A stretch of DNA of 64,000 bases from NCBI GenBank assembly GCA_018713165.1, contig DVFR01000019.1, positions 23,713 to 87,712 on the forward strand, given 5' to 3'. A program made the translations under genes and the position numbers. This DNA comes from Candidatus Coproplasma stercoravium. GTDB lineage: Bacteria; Bacillota; Clostridia; Christensenellales; Borkfalkiaceae. Positions 56,960 to 64,000 of the stretch are shown here, piece by piece; within the stretch, counting starts at the first letter, position 1, and the number at the start of each line of letters is the position of its first letter. The notes beneath the pieces were generated by a model. The model had not been told where the DNA came from, did no database searches, and saw nothing but the letters and a program-made list of their open reading frames with translations.

Positions 56960-58816
56960 TTATTTAAGGTACAGTATCAGCACGGCGATGTCGGCGGGAT
57001 TTACGCCAGGTATCCTGGAAGCCTGCCCGAGCGAGGCGGGACGGACGAGGGCGAGCTTTTCGCGCGCCTCCAGCCTCAGCCCCTCTATCTTCATGTAGTC
57101 GAGCTCTCTCGGCAACTTTTTCTCTTCGAGCTTTCTCGCCCTTGCAATCTGTTCCAGCCCCTTCTTTAAATAGCCTTCGTATTTGATATAAATCTCTGCC
57201 GACTGCGCGGCGCTCTCTCCTATATTTACAAGCACGCAGAACTGCGATTTTATCTGTTTCAGCGTCGCTCCGCGGCGGATAAAATCGGCATATGTGAGGG
57301 GCTTTTCCGTTCCCTCCATGCCGAGGCTCTTCAAAAATCCGTCGGCGTCCTTTGCGGGAACGCGCCCTTCAAGCTCCTTTATCGCCTCTTCGTACTCTTC
57401 CTTGCGCTTTAAATATCTTTTATATCTCTCTTCGCTCACAAGTCCGCAGTCGTACCCCTTTTGCGTAAGGCGGAAATCGGCGTTGTCCTGCCTTATCTCC
57501 AGCCTGTGCTCCGCACGCGAGGTCATCATGCGGTATGGCTCGTCGGTGCCTTTCGTCACCAAATCGTCTATCAGAACGCCTATATACGCCTCGTCGCGCC
57601 CGAGTATCAGCGGCTCCTTTCCGCGTATTTTCAGGCTGGCGTTCAGCCCCGCCATAAGTCCCTGCGCCGCCGCCTCCTCGTAGCCCGAGGTGCCGTTTAT
57701 CTGCCCTGCGGTGTACAGCCCCTCAACTTTTTTGAACTCCAGCGTGGGGTAAATGTCGAGCGTGTCTATGCAGTCGTACTCTATCGCGTACGCGTAGCGC
57801 ATTATGTCGCAGTTTTCAAGCCCCTTTACCGTGCGGTACATCTCCCGCTGGACGTCGTGGGGGAGGGAGGAGCTCATTCCCTGAACGTAAACTTCCAGGG
57901 TGTCTGTCCCCTCGGGCTCCAAAAACAGCTGGTGCCTCTCCTTGTCGGCAAACCGCACGACCTTTGTCTCGATGGAGGGGCAGTAGCGCGGCCCCGTGGA
58001 GAGTATGGCGCCGTTATACAGCGGCGAACGGTCGAGGTTGTCGGTTATAACCTTGTGCGTTGCCGCGTTCGTATAGGTGAGGTAGCACGGCATTTTGTTC
58101 TCTATGCGCCCTTCGGTCATGAACGAAAAGGGCAAAACATCGTCGTCGCCATACTGTATTTCGCATTCGCCGAAGCTCACCGTTCTGCCGTCGAGCCTTG
58201 CGGGCGTGCCCGTTTTAAAGCGGCGCACCCTGTATCCGAGTTTTATAAGATTTTCGGTGAGCGCCGTCGCGGGGGCAAAGCCGTTCGGGCCGCTCTGTTG
58301 CCTTACGTCGCCCGTTATCGTTTCGGCATTCAGGTAAACGCCCGTTGCGAGTATGGCGGCCTTGCAGTACAAAACGCCGCCGTACGTCGTTTTAACGCCG
58401 CATACCTTGCCGTCTTTTGTAAGTATTTCGGCGGCTTCGCCCTGTATTATGCGCAAATTTTTTGTGTGTTCGAGCGTGCGTTTCATCTCGGTGTGGTAGG
58501 CGTGTTTGTCGGACTGGCACCGCAGTGACTGTACCGCCGCGCCCTTGCCCACGTTGAGCATGCGCATCTGCAACGCCGTTTTGTCGGCGTTTATGCCCAT
58601 TTCGCCGCCGAGCGCGTCAATCTCGCGCACAAGGTGCCCCTTCGCCGTGCCGCCGACGGAGGGGTTGCACGCCATAAAGGCTATGCTGTCTAAGTTGAGC
58701 GTAAGCATAGCCGTTTTAAGTCCCGTGCGCGCGCAGGCGAGCGCGGCTTCGCACCCCGCGTGTCCCGCGCCGACCACTACGGCGTCGAATTGTCCTTCTT
58801 CAAAAACAGGTATCAT
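56960..58816 (-). CDS. mnmG: tRNA uridine-5-carboxymethylaminomethyl modification enzyme MnmG (GidA)
   Basis: With MnmE it installs the cmnm5 group on U34 of several tRNAs, using FAD and folate. The 618-residue protein has the FAD motif VVVGAGHAGCEAALACARTG (near 11-30), AFMACNPSVGGTAKGHLVREIDALGG, the GTPARLDG stretch, ETKVVRFADKERHQLFLEPEG and AGQINGTSGYEEAAAQGL. The C-terminal domain that binds MnmE and tRNA is complete. I start at ATG 58816 (MIPVFEEG) although a TTG four codons earlier is open. The neighbouring minus-strand gene is dnaA, about 500 bases upstream across a repeat-filled gap; gidA-type genes often lie near the chromosome origin. Confidence 0.97.
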   Translation of the reverse strand: MIPVFEEGQFDAVVVGAGHAGCEAALACARTGLKTAMLTLNLDSIAFMACNPSVGGTAKGHLVREIDALGGEMGINADKTALQMRMLNVGKGAAVQSLRCQSDKHAYHTEMKRTLEHTKNLRIIQGEAAEILTKDGKVCGVKTTYGGVLYCKAAILATGVYLNAETITGDVRQQSGPNGFAPATALTENLIKLGYRVRRFKTGTPARLDGRTVSFGECEIQYGDDDVLPFSFMTEGRIENKMPCYLTYTNAATHKVITDNLDRSPLYNGAILSTGPRYCPSIETKVVRFADKERHQLFLEPEGTDTLEVYVQGMSSSLPHDVQREMYRTVKGLENCDIMRYAYAIEYDCIDTLDIYPTLEFKKVEGLYTAGQINGTSGYEEAAAQGLMAGLNASLKIRGKEPLILGRDEAYIGVLIDDLVTKGTDEPYRMMTSRAEHRLEIRQDNADFRLTQKGYDCGLVSEERYKRYLKRKEEYEEAIKELEGRVPAKDADGFLKSLGMEGTEKPLTYADFIRRGATLKQIKSQFCVLVNIGESAAQSAEIYIKYEGYLKKGLEQIARARKLEEKKLPRELDYMKIEGLRLEAREKLALVRPASLGQASRIPGVNPADIAVLILYLK

Positions 58817-58828
58817 ATATCCCCGCAA

Positions 58829-58860
58829 AAATTCCCGCGGCTCCGACGGGAATTTTTTTA
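58829..58860 (-). terminator. Hairpin upstream of mnmG, possible dnaA-side terminator
   Basis: AAATTCCCG (58829-58837) pairs with CGGGAATTT (58846-58854), with T-runs on both sides. On the minus strand it ends transcription coming from dnaA and the repeats. Confidence 0.45.
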
Positions 58861-58899
58861 AAGTTGGTTTTGATTTATAAATTTTAAATTATAATATGG

Positions 58900-59078
58900 T
58901 ACAATCCCTCAGACTTGCTTCGCACCGCCGTCTTGCGTGGCGCAAGGAGTGCAAGCCGCCACGCGGCGGTCACCGCAAACGCCTTTAAATATGCGTTTGC
59001 TCATCTCACATTGCCCAAACAGCGGGTGTCCGCTGTTTGGAGAACTGCAATGTTCGACCCTTTACACAAGGGAGCCTT
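58900..59078 (-). repeat. Structured repeat R2, copy B
   Basis: The minus-strand copy of the element at 20875-21046. It keeps CCCTTGTGTAAAGGG, ACATTGC/GCAATGT, CAAACAGCGG/CCGCTGTTTG and GCAAACGC/GCGTTTGC; the AAACGGCG/CGCCGTTT stem of copy A is replaced by GCGTGGCG/CGCCACGC, another compensatory change. Confidence 0.7.
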
Positions 59079-59082
59079 AATG

Positions 59083-59118
59083 TGGTTGAGATTTCTCGGC
59101 TTCGCTCGAAATGACATT
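59083..59118 (-). repeat. Dispersed repeat R5
   Basis: GAGATTTCTCGGCTTCGCTC, then GAAATGACATTTATT, between R4B and R2B. Confidence 0.6.
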
Positions 59119-59139
59119 TATTATTTAAAAAAAATAATG

Positions 59140-59312
59140 TGCGCAAGCAGGGTTTCCCTGCGCCAGCGCGACTCAATTTGTCGCGAAAGCGAGCTCACCA
59201 AGGGTGAATTTGCGCAATTATATGCTCCGAGGGCCCTTATGATTGCGCAAAGAGGGGCTGGTCCCTCAAATCACGGAATTTTTCGCATTCGGCCAAGGCG
59301 AAAAATTCGTGA
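59140..59312 (-). repeat. Structured repeat R4, copy B (six hairpins)
   Basis: Read on the minus strand it follows the dnaA stop directly: (1) CACGAATTTTTCG with CGAAAAATT-C-CGTG, bulged C kept; (2) GAGGG/CCCTC; (3) TTGCGCAAT/ATTGCGCAA; (4) TCACC/GGTGA; (5) GCGAC/GTCGC, holding AAATTGA; (6) GCAGGGAAACCCTGC then TTG. Confidence 0.75.
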
Positions 59313-59313
59313 A

Positions 59314-60666
59314 CTATTTTTTTAATATTATATTTTTGATATCGTCCACATCCTTGGCAATCCTGTCGTTCGTGCGGCACATCTCCTCAACCTTGTCGCG
59401 CGAGTAGAGCATCGTCGTGTGGTCCCTGCCGCCCAGCTCCTTGCCTATCGAAACCAAGGGGAGGGATAAAAGTTCGCACATAAGATAGCAGCATATCTGG
59501 CGGGGAATTACGACTTCCTTTTTCTTGCTCTTGCCCGTAAGGTCTGCCTTCGTCATGTGGTAAAATCCCGTAACTGCGGAGATTACCGTCTCCGGCGTTA
59601 TCTCCTCGTTGCCGTCCTCGGGCACCGCCTCGCTCAGCGCGCTGCGCGCAAGCGATATCGTTATGGGCTCCTCGTGCAGACGGGAGGCAAATATCACCTT
59701 GGTGAGCCTTCCCTCAAGCGTGCGCACGTCGTCGCCGCTGTCCTTTGCAAGGAAATTTAAAACGTCGTCGGGTACGATGCACTTCTTTTCAAACGCCTTG
59801 CGCTTTAAAATCGCAACTTTGGTCTCGTAGTCGGGCGGGAGTATGTCGAACAAAAGTCCGCCCGAAAAGCGTGTTCTTAATCTCTCTTCGAGCGCGGCGA
59901 GCTCGCGCGGGGAGTGGTCGGAGGAGATTACAATCTGCTTTCCCTTCGCCACAAGTTCGTTGAAGGTGTGGAAAAACTCCTCCTGCACGGCCTTTTTGTT
60001 TTCGATGAACTGAATGTCGTCGATAATCAGAACGTCTGCCGAACGGTAGTGCTGGCGGAGCTTGCCCGCTTTATCCCTCGTGTCGGCGCCGCGGCTGGTG
60101 AACATAGTGTCGATAATCTCGTTCACGAACTGTTCGCAGGTTATATAAATTACTTTAAGATAGGGCTTTTCGCGCACGATTTTGTTGGCGATTGCCTGCA
60201 TGAGGTGCGTTTTGCCCAGCCCCGTGCCGCCGTATATGAACAGCGGGTTGTAAGTTCCCGCGGGGTCTTCGGCGACCGATTGCGCGGCGGCATAAACGTA
60301 TTCGTTGTTCGGGCCGACGACAAAACTTTCAAACGTAAATTTGGGGTCTAAGTTGGCGGGCGCGCTGAACGCCTGCTCCTCGTCGGGCCCGTTGTAGGCA
60401 TACCCGTCGGAGCCCTCGACTTTAAGGCGGAAGTCGGTTATCCCGACGTTTGCCTCGATTATGGCTTCGCGCATTTTGTCGGCAAGGGTGGTGGTGATAT
60501 ACTTTGCAAAGCTCTCGGTGGGCGCTTCGAGCACTATATACCTGCCGTCGATATCCACGGGCACGAGCTTTTCAATCCACGTTGTATAGTTGATGTGCGA
60601 AATATGCTCGCGCATCTTCTCCTTTATCGGGTTGTATAAAAAATCGAAGTTTCCCTTTGCCGTCAT
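59314..60666 (-). CDS. dnaA: Chromosomal replication initiator protein DnaA
   Basis: It binds origin DnaA boxes and opens the duplex. The 450-residue protein has domain I (1-85), a short linker, the AAA+ domain with Walker A GGTGLGKTHLMQAI (near 143-156), Walker B VLIIDDIQFIENK and sensor FSGGLLFDI, and the DNA-binding domain IV with the signature ELGGRDHTTMLYSRDKVEEM (near 415). It matches family length. It is not followed by dnaN as in most Bacillota: mnmG lies downstream and recF upstream on the other strand. The gap to recF (60667-60827) has a recF promoter but no recognisable DnaA-box cluster. Confidence 0.98.
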   Translation of the reverse strand: MTAKGNFDFLYNPIKEKMREHISHINYTTWIEKLVPVDIDGRYIVLEAPTESFAKYITTTLADKMREAIIEANVGITDFRLKVEGSDGYAYNGPDEEQAFSAPANLDPKFTFESFVVGPNNEYVYAAAQSVAEDPAGTYNPLFIYGGTGLGKTHLMQAIANKIVREKPYLKVIYITCEQFVNEIIDTMFTSRGADTRDKAGKLRQHYRSADVLIIDDIQFIENKKAVQEEFFHTFNELVAKGKQIVISSDHSPRELAALEERLRTRFSGGLLFDILPPDYETKVAILKRKAFEKKCIVPDDVLNFLAKDSGDDVRTLEGRLTKVIFASRLHEEPITISLARSALSEAVPEDGNEEITPETVISAVTGFYHMTKADLTGKSKKKEVVIPRQICCYLMCELLSLPLVSIGKELGGRDHTTMLYSRDKVEEMCRTNDRIAKDVDDIKNIILKK

Positions 60667-60687
60667 AAGTTTTGCCTGTAAGTTCCT

Positions 60688-60715
60688 TTGAATTTTATAA
60701 ATTTTGTGCTATAAT
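60688..60715 (+). promoter_or_regulatory. Probable promoter of recF
   Basis: TTGAAT (60688-60693), a 16-base spacer and TATAAT (60710-60715), in the dnaA-recF divergent gap. Confidence 0.55.
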
Positions 60716-60827
60716 GCCAATTAAATAAATGTGCGCGCAGGCGCGTTGCGGGGGCGCGGCACTTTTGACTATATTCCCCTTAAGTATACTACAACCCGCG
60801 CCCAAAATAAAGTGTTTTCGTAAAAAA

Positions 60828-61913
60828 ATGCAGATAAAAAATTTAACGCTAAAAAATTTCAGAAATTATTCGTGCGAAAATTTCGAGTTTTCGGGCGGGC
60901 TCAACGTGCTCTACGGCAAAAACGCGCAGGGCAAAACCAACTGCGCGGAGGCTGTTTTTTACCTGTGCACGGGCACTTCGCTTCGCGCCCGGCGCGACAG
61001 GCAGCTCATAAAGCACGGCGAAAACTCCGCCGAAATTTCTGCCCTCGCCTCGGGCAGGTACGGCGACGTGAACATATCTGCAACCATATACGAAAACGGG
61101 CGCGAAGTGCGCGTAAACGGCAACAAAATTGCCAAAAATGCCGACCTTTTGGGCAACGTGTTCAGCGTGTTTTTCTCGCCATCGGAGCTGAGGCTCATTC
61201 AGGACGGGCCCGACGAGCGGCGCAGGTTTATGAATATATCCATATCCCAGCTCTCAAAGAGCTACTACACGGCGCTCCTTCGCTACAACAAAATTCTCGA
61301 ACAGCGCAACAATCTCTTAAAGGACAAGGATATCGGGCTGGTGTACGACACGCTCCCCGTGTGGGACGAGCAGCTTGCAAAATACGCGGCGATAGTCGTG
61401 CGGCACCGTTCCGATTTTATAGAACGGCTCGCGCCGCTTGCGGAGGAGGAGCACGCGCGCCTCACCGACGGGGCTGAAAAACTTATCGTCCGCCCCGAAA
61501 AGAAGTACGTCGGCGACGACGAGGAGCTCAAAGAACAGCTCTTCGACGAACTGCAAAAAAATTACGACCGCGACGTCCGCCTCGGTTTTACGACGACGGG
61601 TCCGCACCGCGACGACCTCGACTTTATAATAAACGGACAGGACGCGAAGAACTACGCCTCGCAGGGGCAGACGCGCACGGCGGCACTCTCTGTAAAGCTC
61701 GCCGAAATGGAGATTTTCAAGGAGCTCTCGGGCGAATATCCCGTCCTTATCCTCGACGACGTGATGAGCGAGCTCGACCTTCCCCGCCGCAAAAAGCTGG
61801 TCGCCCGCGCGCAGGGCATGCAGACCATACTCACCTGCACGCACGCCGAGCGGGTATTGTACGGCAGGGAGTCGAACAAAATAAGGATAGAAGGGGGTGC
61901 CATAAAGCGATGA
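60828..61913 (+). CDS. recF: DNA replication/repair protein RecF
   Basis: It helps load RecA at gaps and stalled forks. The 361-residue SMC-like ATPase begins MQIKNLTLKNFRNY, has Walker A LYGKNAQGKTN (near 33-43), the signature region YASQGQTRTAALSVKLAE (near 283) and Walker B PVLILDDVMSELD (near 306-318). The start is placed at ATG 60828 because of the family N-terminus; no strong ribosome site is seen, and the frame is open from a GTG 33 codons earlier. It is divergent from dnaA rather than downstream of dnaN. It overlaps the following PHP gene by four bases. Confidence 0.96.
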   Translation: MQIKNLTLKNFRNYSCENFEFSGGLNVLYGKNAQGKTNCAEAVFYLCTGTSLRARRDRQLIKHGENSAEISALASGRYGDVNISATIYENGREVRVNGNKIAKNADLLGNVFSVFFSPSELRLIQDGPDERRRFMNISISQLSKSYYTALLRYNKILEQRNNLLKDKDIGLVYDTLPVWDEQLAKYAAIVVRHRSDFIERLAPLAEEEHARLTDGAEKLIVRPEKKYVGDDEELKEQLFDELQKNYDRDVRLGFTTTGPHRDDLDFIINGQDAKNYASQGQTRTAALSVKLAEMEIFKELSGEYPVLILDDVMSELDLPRRKKLVARAQGMQTILTCTHAERVLYGRESNKIRIEGGAIKR

Positions 61914-62737
61914 GGGCAGATTTGCACATTCATTCATACTATTCCGACGGGCTCATATCCCCCGCCGATATCGCCGCTATGTGCGTAAAAAACGGGGTAA
62001 ATCTCGCCGCGCTCACCGACCACGACAATATGAACGGCTCTTTTGAGTTTGAACGCGAGTGCGCCCTGCGCGGAATAAAGTGCGTGCGCGGGCTGGAAAT
62101 TTCGGCTTATACCGAGGTAAAGGTGCACATTCTCGGCTACAACGTAAACAGTTCCTGCGATGAATTTACAAAGTTTATGTCGTTCGTCTGTAACGGAGCG
62201 ATGGAACGCACGATGGACATTCTGGCCAAGCTTAAAAAGCGGGGCGTAAACCTCTCCTTCGGCGACGTCGTCCGCGAGAGGAAGTGCCCGCAATCTCCCG
62301 TCCACACCATGTATATAGCGCGCGCCGCGGCGCGCAAGGGCTACGCCTCGTCGCCCTCGGCGTTCTATGCCGATATGCTCGCGCCGGGCAGACCCGTCTA
62401 TTCGGCGCTCGGCAGACCTTCGCCCGAATACGCGCTCGAAGTCATAAAAAAATGCGGCGGCATATCCTCGCTCGCCCACCCGGGGCGGCTCACGCTGTCC
62501 CCGTCGGAGCGGCTGAAACTTATAGAACAGCTCAAAGCGCAGGGGCTCGACGGCATAGAAGCCGTATATTCGGGGCATACTGAGGTAGAGACGGCATACT
62601 TCAAGGAGATAGCCGCAAAGCTCTCGCTGCTGGTTACGGGCGGGTCGGATACGCACTACGCCGAGGGTTCGCGCTCGGTGGGCACGCCCGTGTTTTTCCC
62701 GTCGGAAGAGCTTTTGTCGGCGCTTAACGTACGGTGA
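61910..62737 (+). CDS. PHP-domain phosphoesterase (RNase AM / 3',5'-nucleoside bisphosphatase-like)
   Basis: This 275-residue cytoplasmic metal-dependent phosphoesterase has the four PHP motifs: ADLHIHSYYSDG (3-14), AALTDHDNMNG (33-43), the central Glu-containing VRGLEISAY and KVHILGYNV, ISSLAHPGR and GGSDTHY (near 243-249). Relatives (YciV/TrpH) remove 5' nucleotides from small RNA and hydrolyse pAp-type compounds. The ATGA overlap with recF and the four-base overlap with the next gene make a tight recF-php-vanW operon, which may reflect only shared transcription. Confidence 0.9.
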   Translation: MRADLHIHSYYSDGLISPADIAAMCVKNGVNLAALTDHDNMNGSFEFERECALRGIKCVRGLEISAYTEVKVHILGYNVNSSCDEFTKFMSFVCNGAMERTMDILAKLKKRGVNLSFGDVVRERKCPQSPVHTMYIARAAARKGYASSPSAFYADMLAPGRPVYSALGRPSPEYALEVIKKCGGISSLAHPGRLTLSPSERLKLIEQLKAQGLDGIEAVYSGHTEVETAYFKEIAAKLSLLVTGGSDTHYAEGSRSVGTPVFFPSEELLSALNVR

Positions 62738-63975
62738 ACGGCATTTTAAAAAAACTATCTGTACTTCTTTTGTTGCCCGCGCTCGCCGCGGGCATTTTCA
62801 TATTCTGCGGATTTGCGAAAAAGCTTCCGCGCGGCACCTTTATAAACGGGGTGGACGTGGGCGGAATGACACGTCCGCAGGCGGTCGCCCTCGTGCGCGA
62901 TGACATTCTTTCCGACCTCGATTCAAGGTCGCTCAAAATTATTTCGGGAAAGGGGGAATACGCTTTTTCATACCCCGAAATTTCCTTTAAAGACGACGTT
63001 AAAAAGGTGGCGGAGGGCGTGCGCCGCGCGGGCGAATATTCTATCAGTTTAAGCTGGTACCTAAACGGGCTCGATACCGTTGTTTCAGGCATATGTGCGG
63101 CTGAATCCGAAGAGGTTCGCGAGCCGCGGGCAACGTTCAACGGCGGCGACGGAGAGCCTTTTTTATACGAGGAGGGCAAAGACGGCGCGCTTCCCGACGC
63201 CGGAAAGTTAAAGCGCGATATCCTTTCGTCGCTTAAAAACAGGGTGTACGGCGGCGATTTCGCAGAGGTAACTCTCTCCGTAAAAAAAGTTGCTCCGTCG
63301 CAGGATATGGCGGGGTTAAAGCAAAAAACGGCGCGCCTTTCCGCTTATACCACCTATTTCGACTGCGAAAACACTCCCCGCGTTTCAAACATAAAGCTCG
63401 CGGGCGAAAAAATAAGCGGCTGCGTTCTCTCCCCGGGCGAAAGTTTTTCCTTCAACTCGCGCGTGGGCGCGCGCACCGAGGCAAACGGCTTTAAAAAGGC
63501 GAAGATTATAGAGGACGGGCGGTTCGTCTACGGCACGGGCGGCGGGGTGTGCCAGGTGAGCACCACGCTGTACAACGCCGCGCTGCTCGCGGGGCTCAAA
63601 GTCACCGAATATCACCCGCACAGCCTCTCGGTGAGCTATGTAAGACCCTCGCGCGACGCCATGGTGAGCGGCAGTTACAGCGATTTAAAATTCTGTAATA
63701 CCACAAATTGCCCCGTATATATCCGCGTTTTAACCGGTTTATATTATGTGCGGTGCGAAATGTACGGGCTCTCCGACGGCGCAAAGTATTCGCTCTCTTC
63801 CGTGGTTACGGGCGAGGAGGGCGGCACGGTGGAGAGCGAGTGCTATCTCACCGTAACGCGCGGCGAAAGCAGCTACACCAAACTCCTGCGCAAAGACAGG
63901 TATCTCCCCGCAAAGAAGAGCGCGGATGCGGAGGAGCAGGATAATAAAGTTGAAACGGAAATTAAAATACCGTAA
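62734..63975 (+). CDS. VanW family protein
   Basis: The 413-residue protein has an N-terminal membrane helix or signal (LKKLSVLLLLPALAAGIFIFCGF) and then an extracytoplasmic part: a peptidoglycan-binding-4-like region with GTFINGVDVGGMTRPQAVAL (about 33-52) and the VanW domain (about 215-350) with LSPGESFSFNSRVGART, GTGGGVCQVSTTLYNAALLAGLKVTEYHPHS and GSYSDLKFCNTTNCPVYI. VanW proteins are cell-wall associated and of unknown activity. It starts at a GTG overlapping the PHP stop codon. A new ribosome-like site (AAAAGGAGGGG) follows its stop, so another gene probably lies beyond the window. Confidence 0.9.
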   Translation: MNGILKKLSVLLLLPALAAGIFIFCGFAKKLPRGTFINGVDVGGMTRPQAVALVRDDILSDLDSRSLKIISGKGEYAFSYPEISFKDDVKKVAEGVRRAGEYSISLSWYLNGLDTVVSGICAAESEEVREPRATFNGGDGEPFLYEEGKDGALPDAGKLKRDILSSLKNRVYGGDFAEVTLSVKKVAPSQDMAGLKQKTARLSAYTTYFDCENTPRVSNIKLAGEKISGCVLSPGESFSFNSRVGARTEANGFKKAKIIEDGRFVYGTGGGVCQVSTTLYNAALLAGLKVTEYHPHSLSVSYVRPSRDAMVSGSYSDLKFCNTTNCPVYIRVLTGLYYVRCEMYGLSDGAKYSLSSVVTGEEGGTVESECYLTVTRGESSYTKLLRKDRYLPAKKSADAEEQDNKVETEIKIP

Positions 63976-64000
63976 AAAGGAGGGGCGCGGGCGCACTTTT

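Overview
The window looks like chromosomal DNA of an uncultured, probably anaerobic, endospore-lineage Bacillota (Clostridia). The evidence is a SpoIIE phosphatase, a SpoIVA-type coat protein, ribonuclease J, VanW, type III glutamine synthetase, a three-piece (split) glutamate synthase with its own ferredoxin domain, and the LL-diaminopimelate aminotransferase route to lysine and meso-DAP. Most genes are fairly GC-rich with clear AGGAGG ribosome sites and sigma-A promoters (TTGACA-17-TATAAT). An M60 peptidase and a 4-alpha-glucanotransferase fit a host-associated, glycan-rich habitat, but that is inference. I found no rRNA, tRNA, prophage, intact insertion sequence or CRISPR array.

Layout. 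1-3.7 kb: three alpha/beta-hydrolases (the first cut by the window edge) followed by an ATP-grasp ligase. 3.8-6.2 kb: a small membrane protein and a methyltransferase on the minus strand, divergent from a SpoIVA homologue that has no P-loop. 6.3-7.3 kb: a noncoding island. 7.3-11.5 kb: a MarR-controlled heterodimeric ABC exporter. 11.7-14.7 kb: a 36-residue ORF and serC-serA. 15-20.7 kb: a giant acidic repeat protein and RNase J. 21-24.3 kb: trmR-trhP (tRNA U34 modification) and aroA. 24.5-26.3 kb: a pseudopilin broken by a poly-G tract. 26.6-29 kb: two YwaF-like membrane paralogues. 29-33.5 kb: glnN and an Amt-PII fusion. 33.8-34.9 kb: an AT-rich secreted/membrane pair. 35-38 kb: a ClC transporter and an acyltransferase. 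38.3-43.4 kb: split glutamate synthase with purA inside it. 43.9-50 kb: dapF, pyrG, dapL and malQ. 50-56.8 kb: spoIIE and a large M60 surface protein. 57-64 kb: mnmG, dnaA, recF, a PHP phosphoesterase and VanW.

How the genes work together. glnN, amt-PII and the three glutamate synthase parts form a nitrogen-assimilation module; glnN and the glutamate synthase operon share an 18-of-20-base palindromic motif upstream of their promoters. serC-serA, aroA, dapL-dapF, purA and pyrG are biosynthetic housekeeping. mnmG-dnaA-recF resembles an origin neighbourhood, but dnaN is absent and no DnaA-box cluster is visible.

Two signals stand out. First, the pseudopilin has a perfect promoter, ribosome site and ATG, but a run of eight Gs 35 bases into the gene puts it out of frame; nine Gs would restore it, as in a phase-variable contingency locus. 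A second poly-G run, of nine, forms the ribosome site of the methyltransferase. Second, the intergenic gaps hold several dispersed repeat families whose copies differ in sequence but keep the same hairpins through compensatory changes. The longest, called R4 here, has six successive hairpins, begins directly after stop codons in three places, and is followed in the same order by other repeats (R5, R2). These look like structured RNA or hairpin DNA elements and are not explained by any gene in the window.
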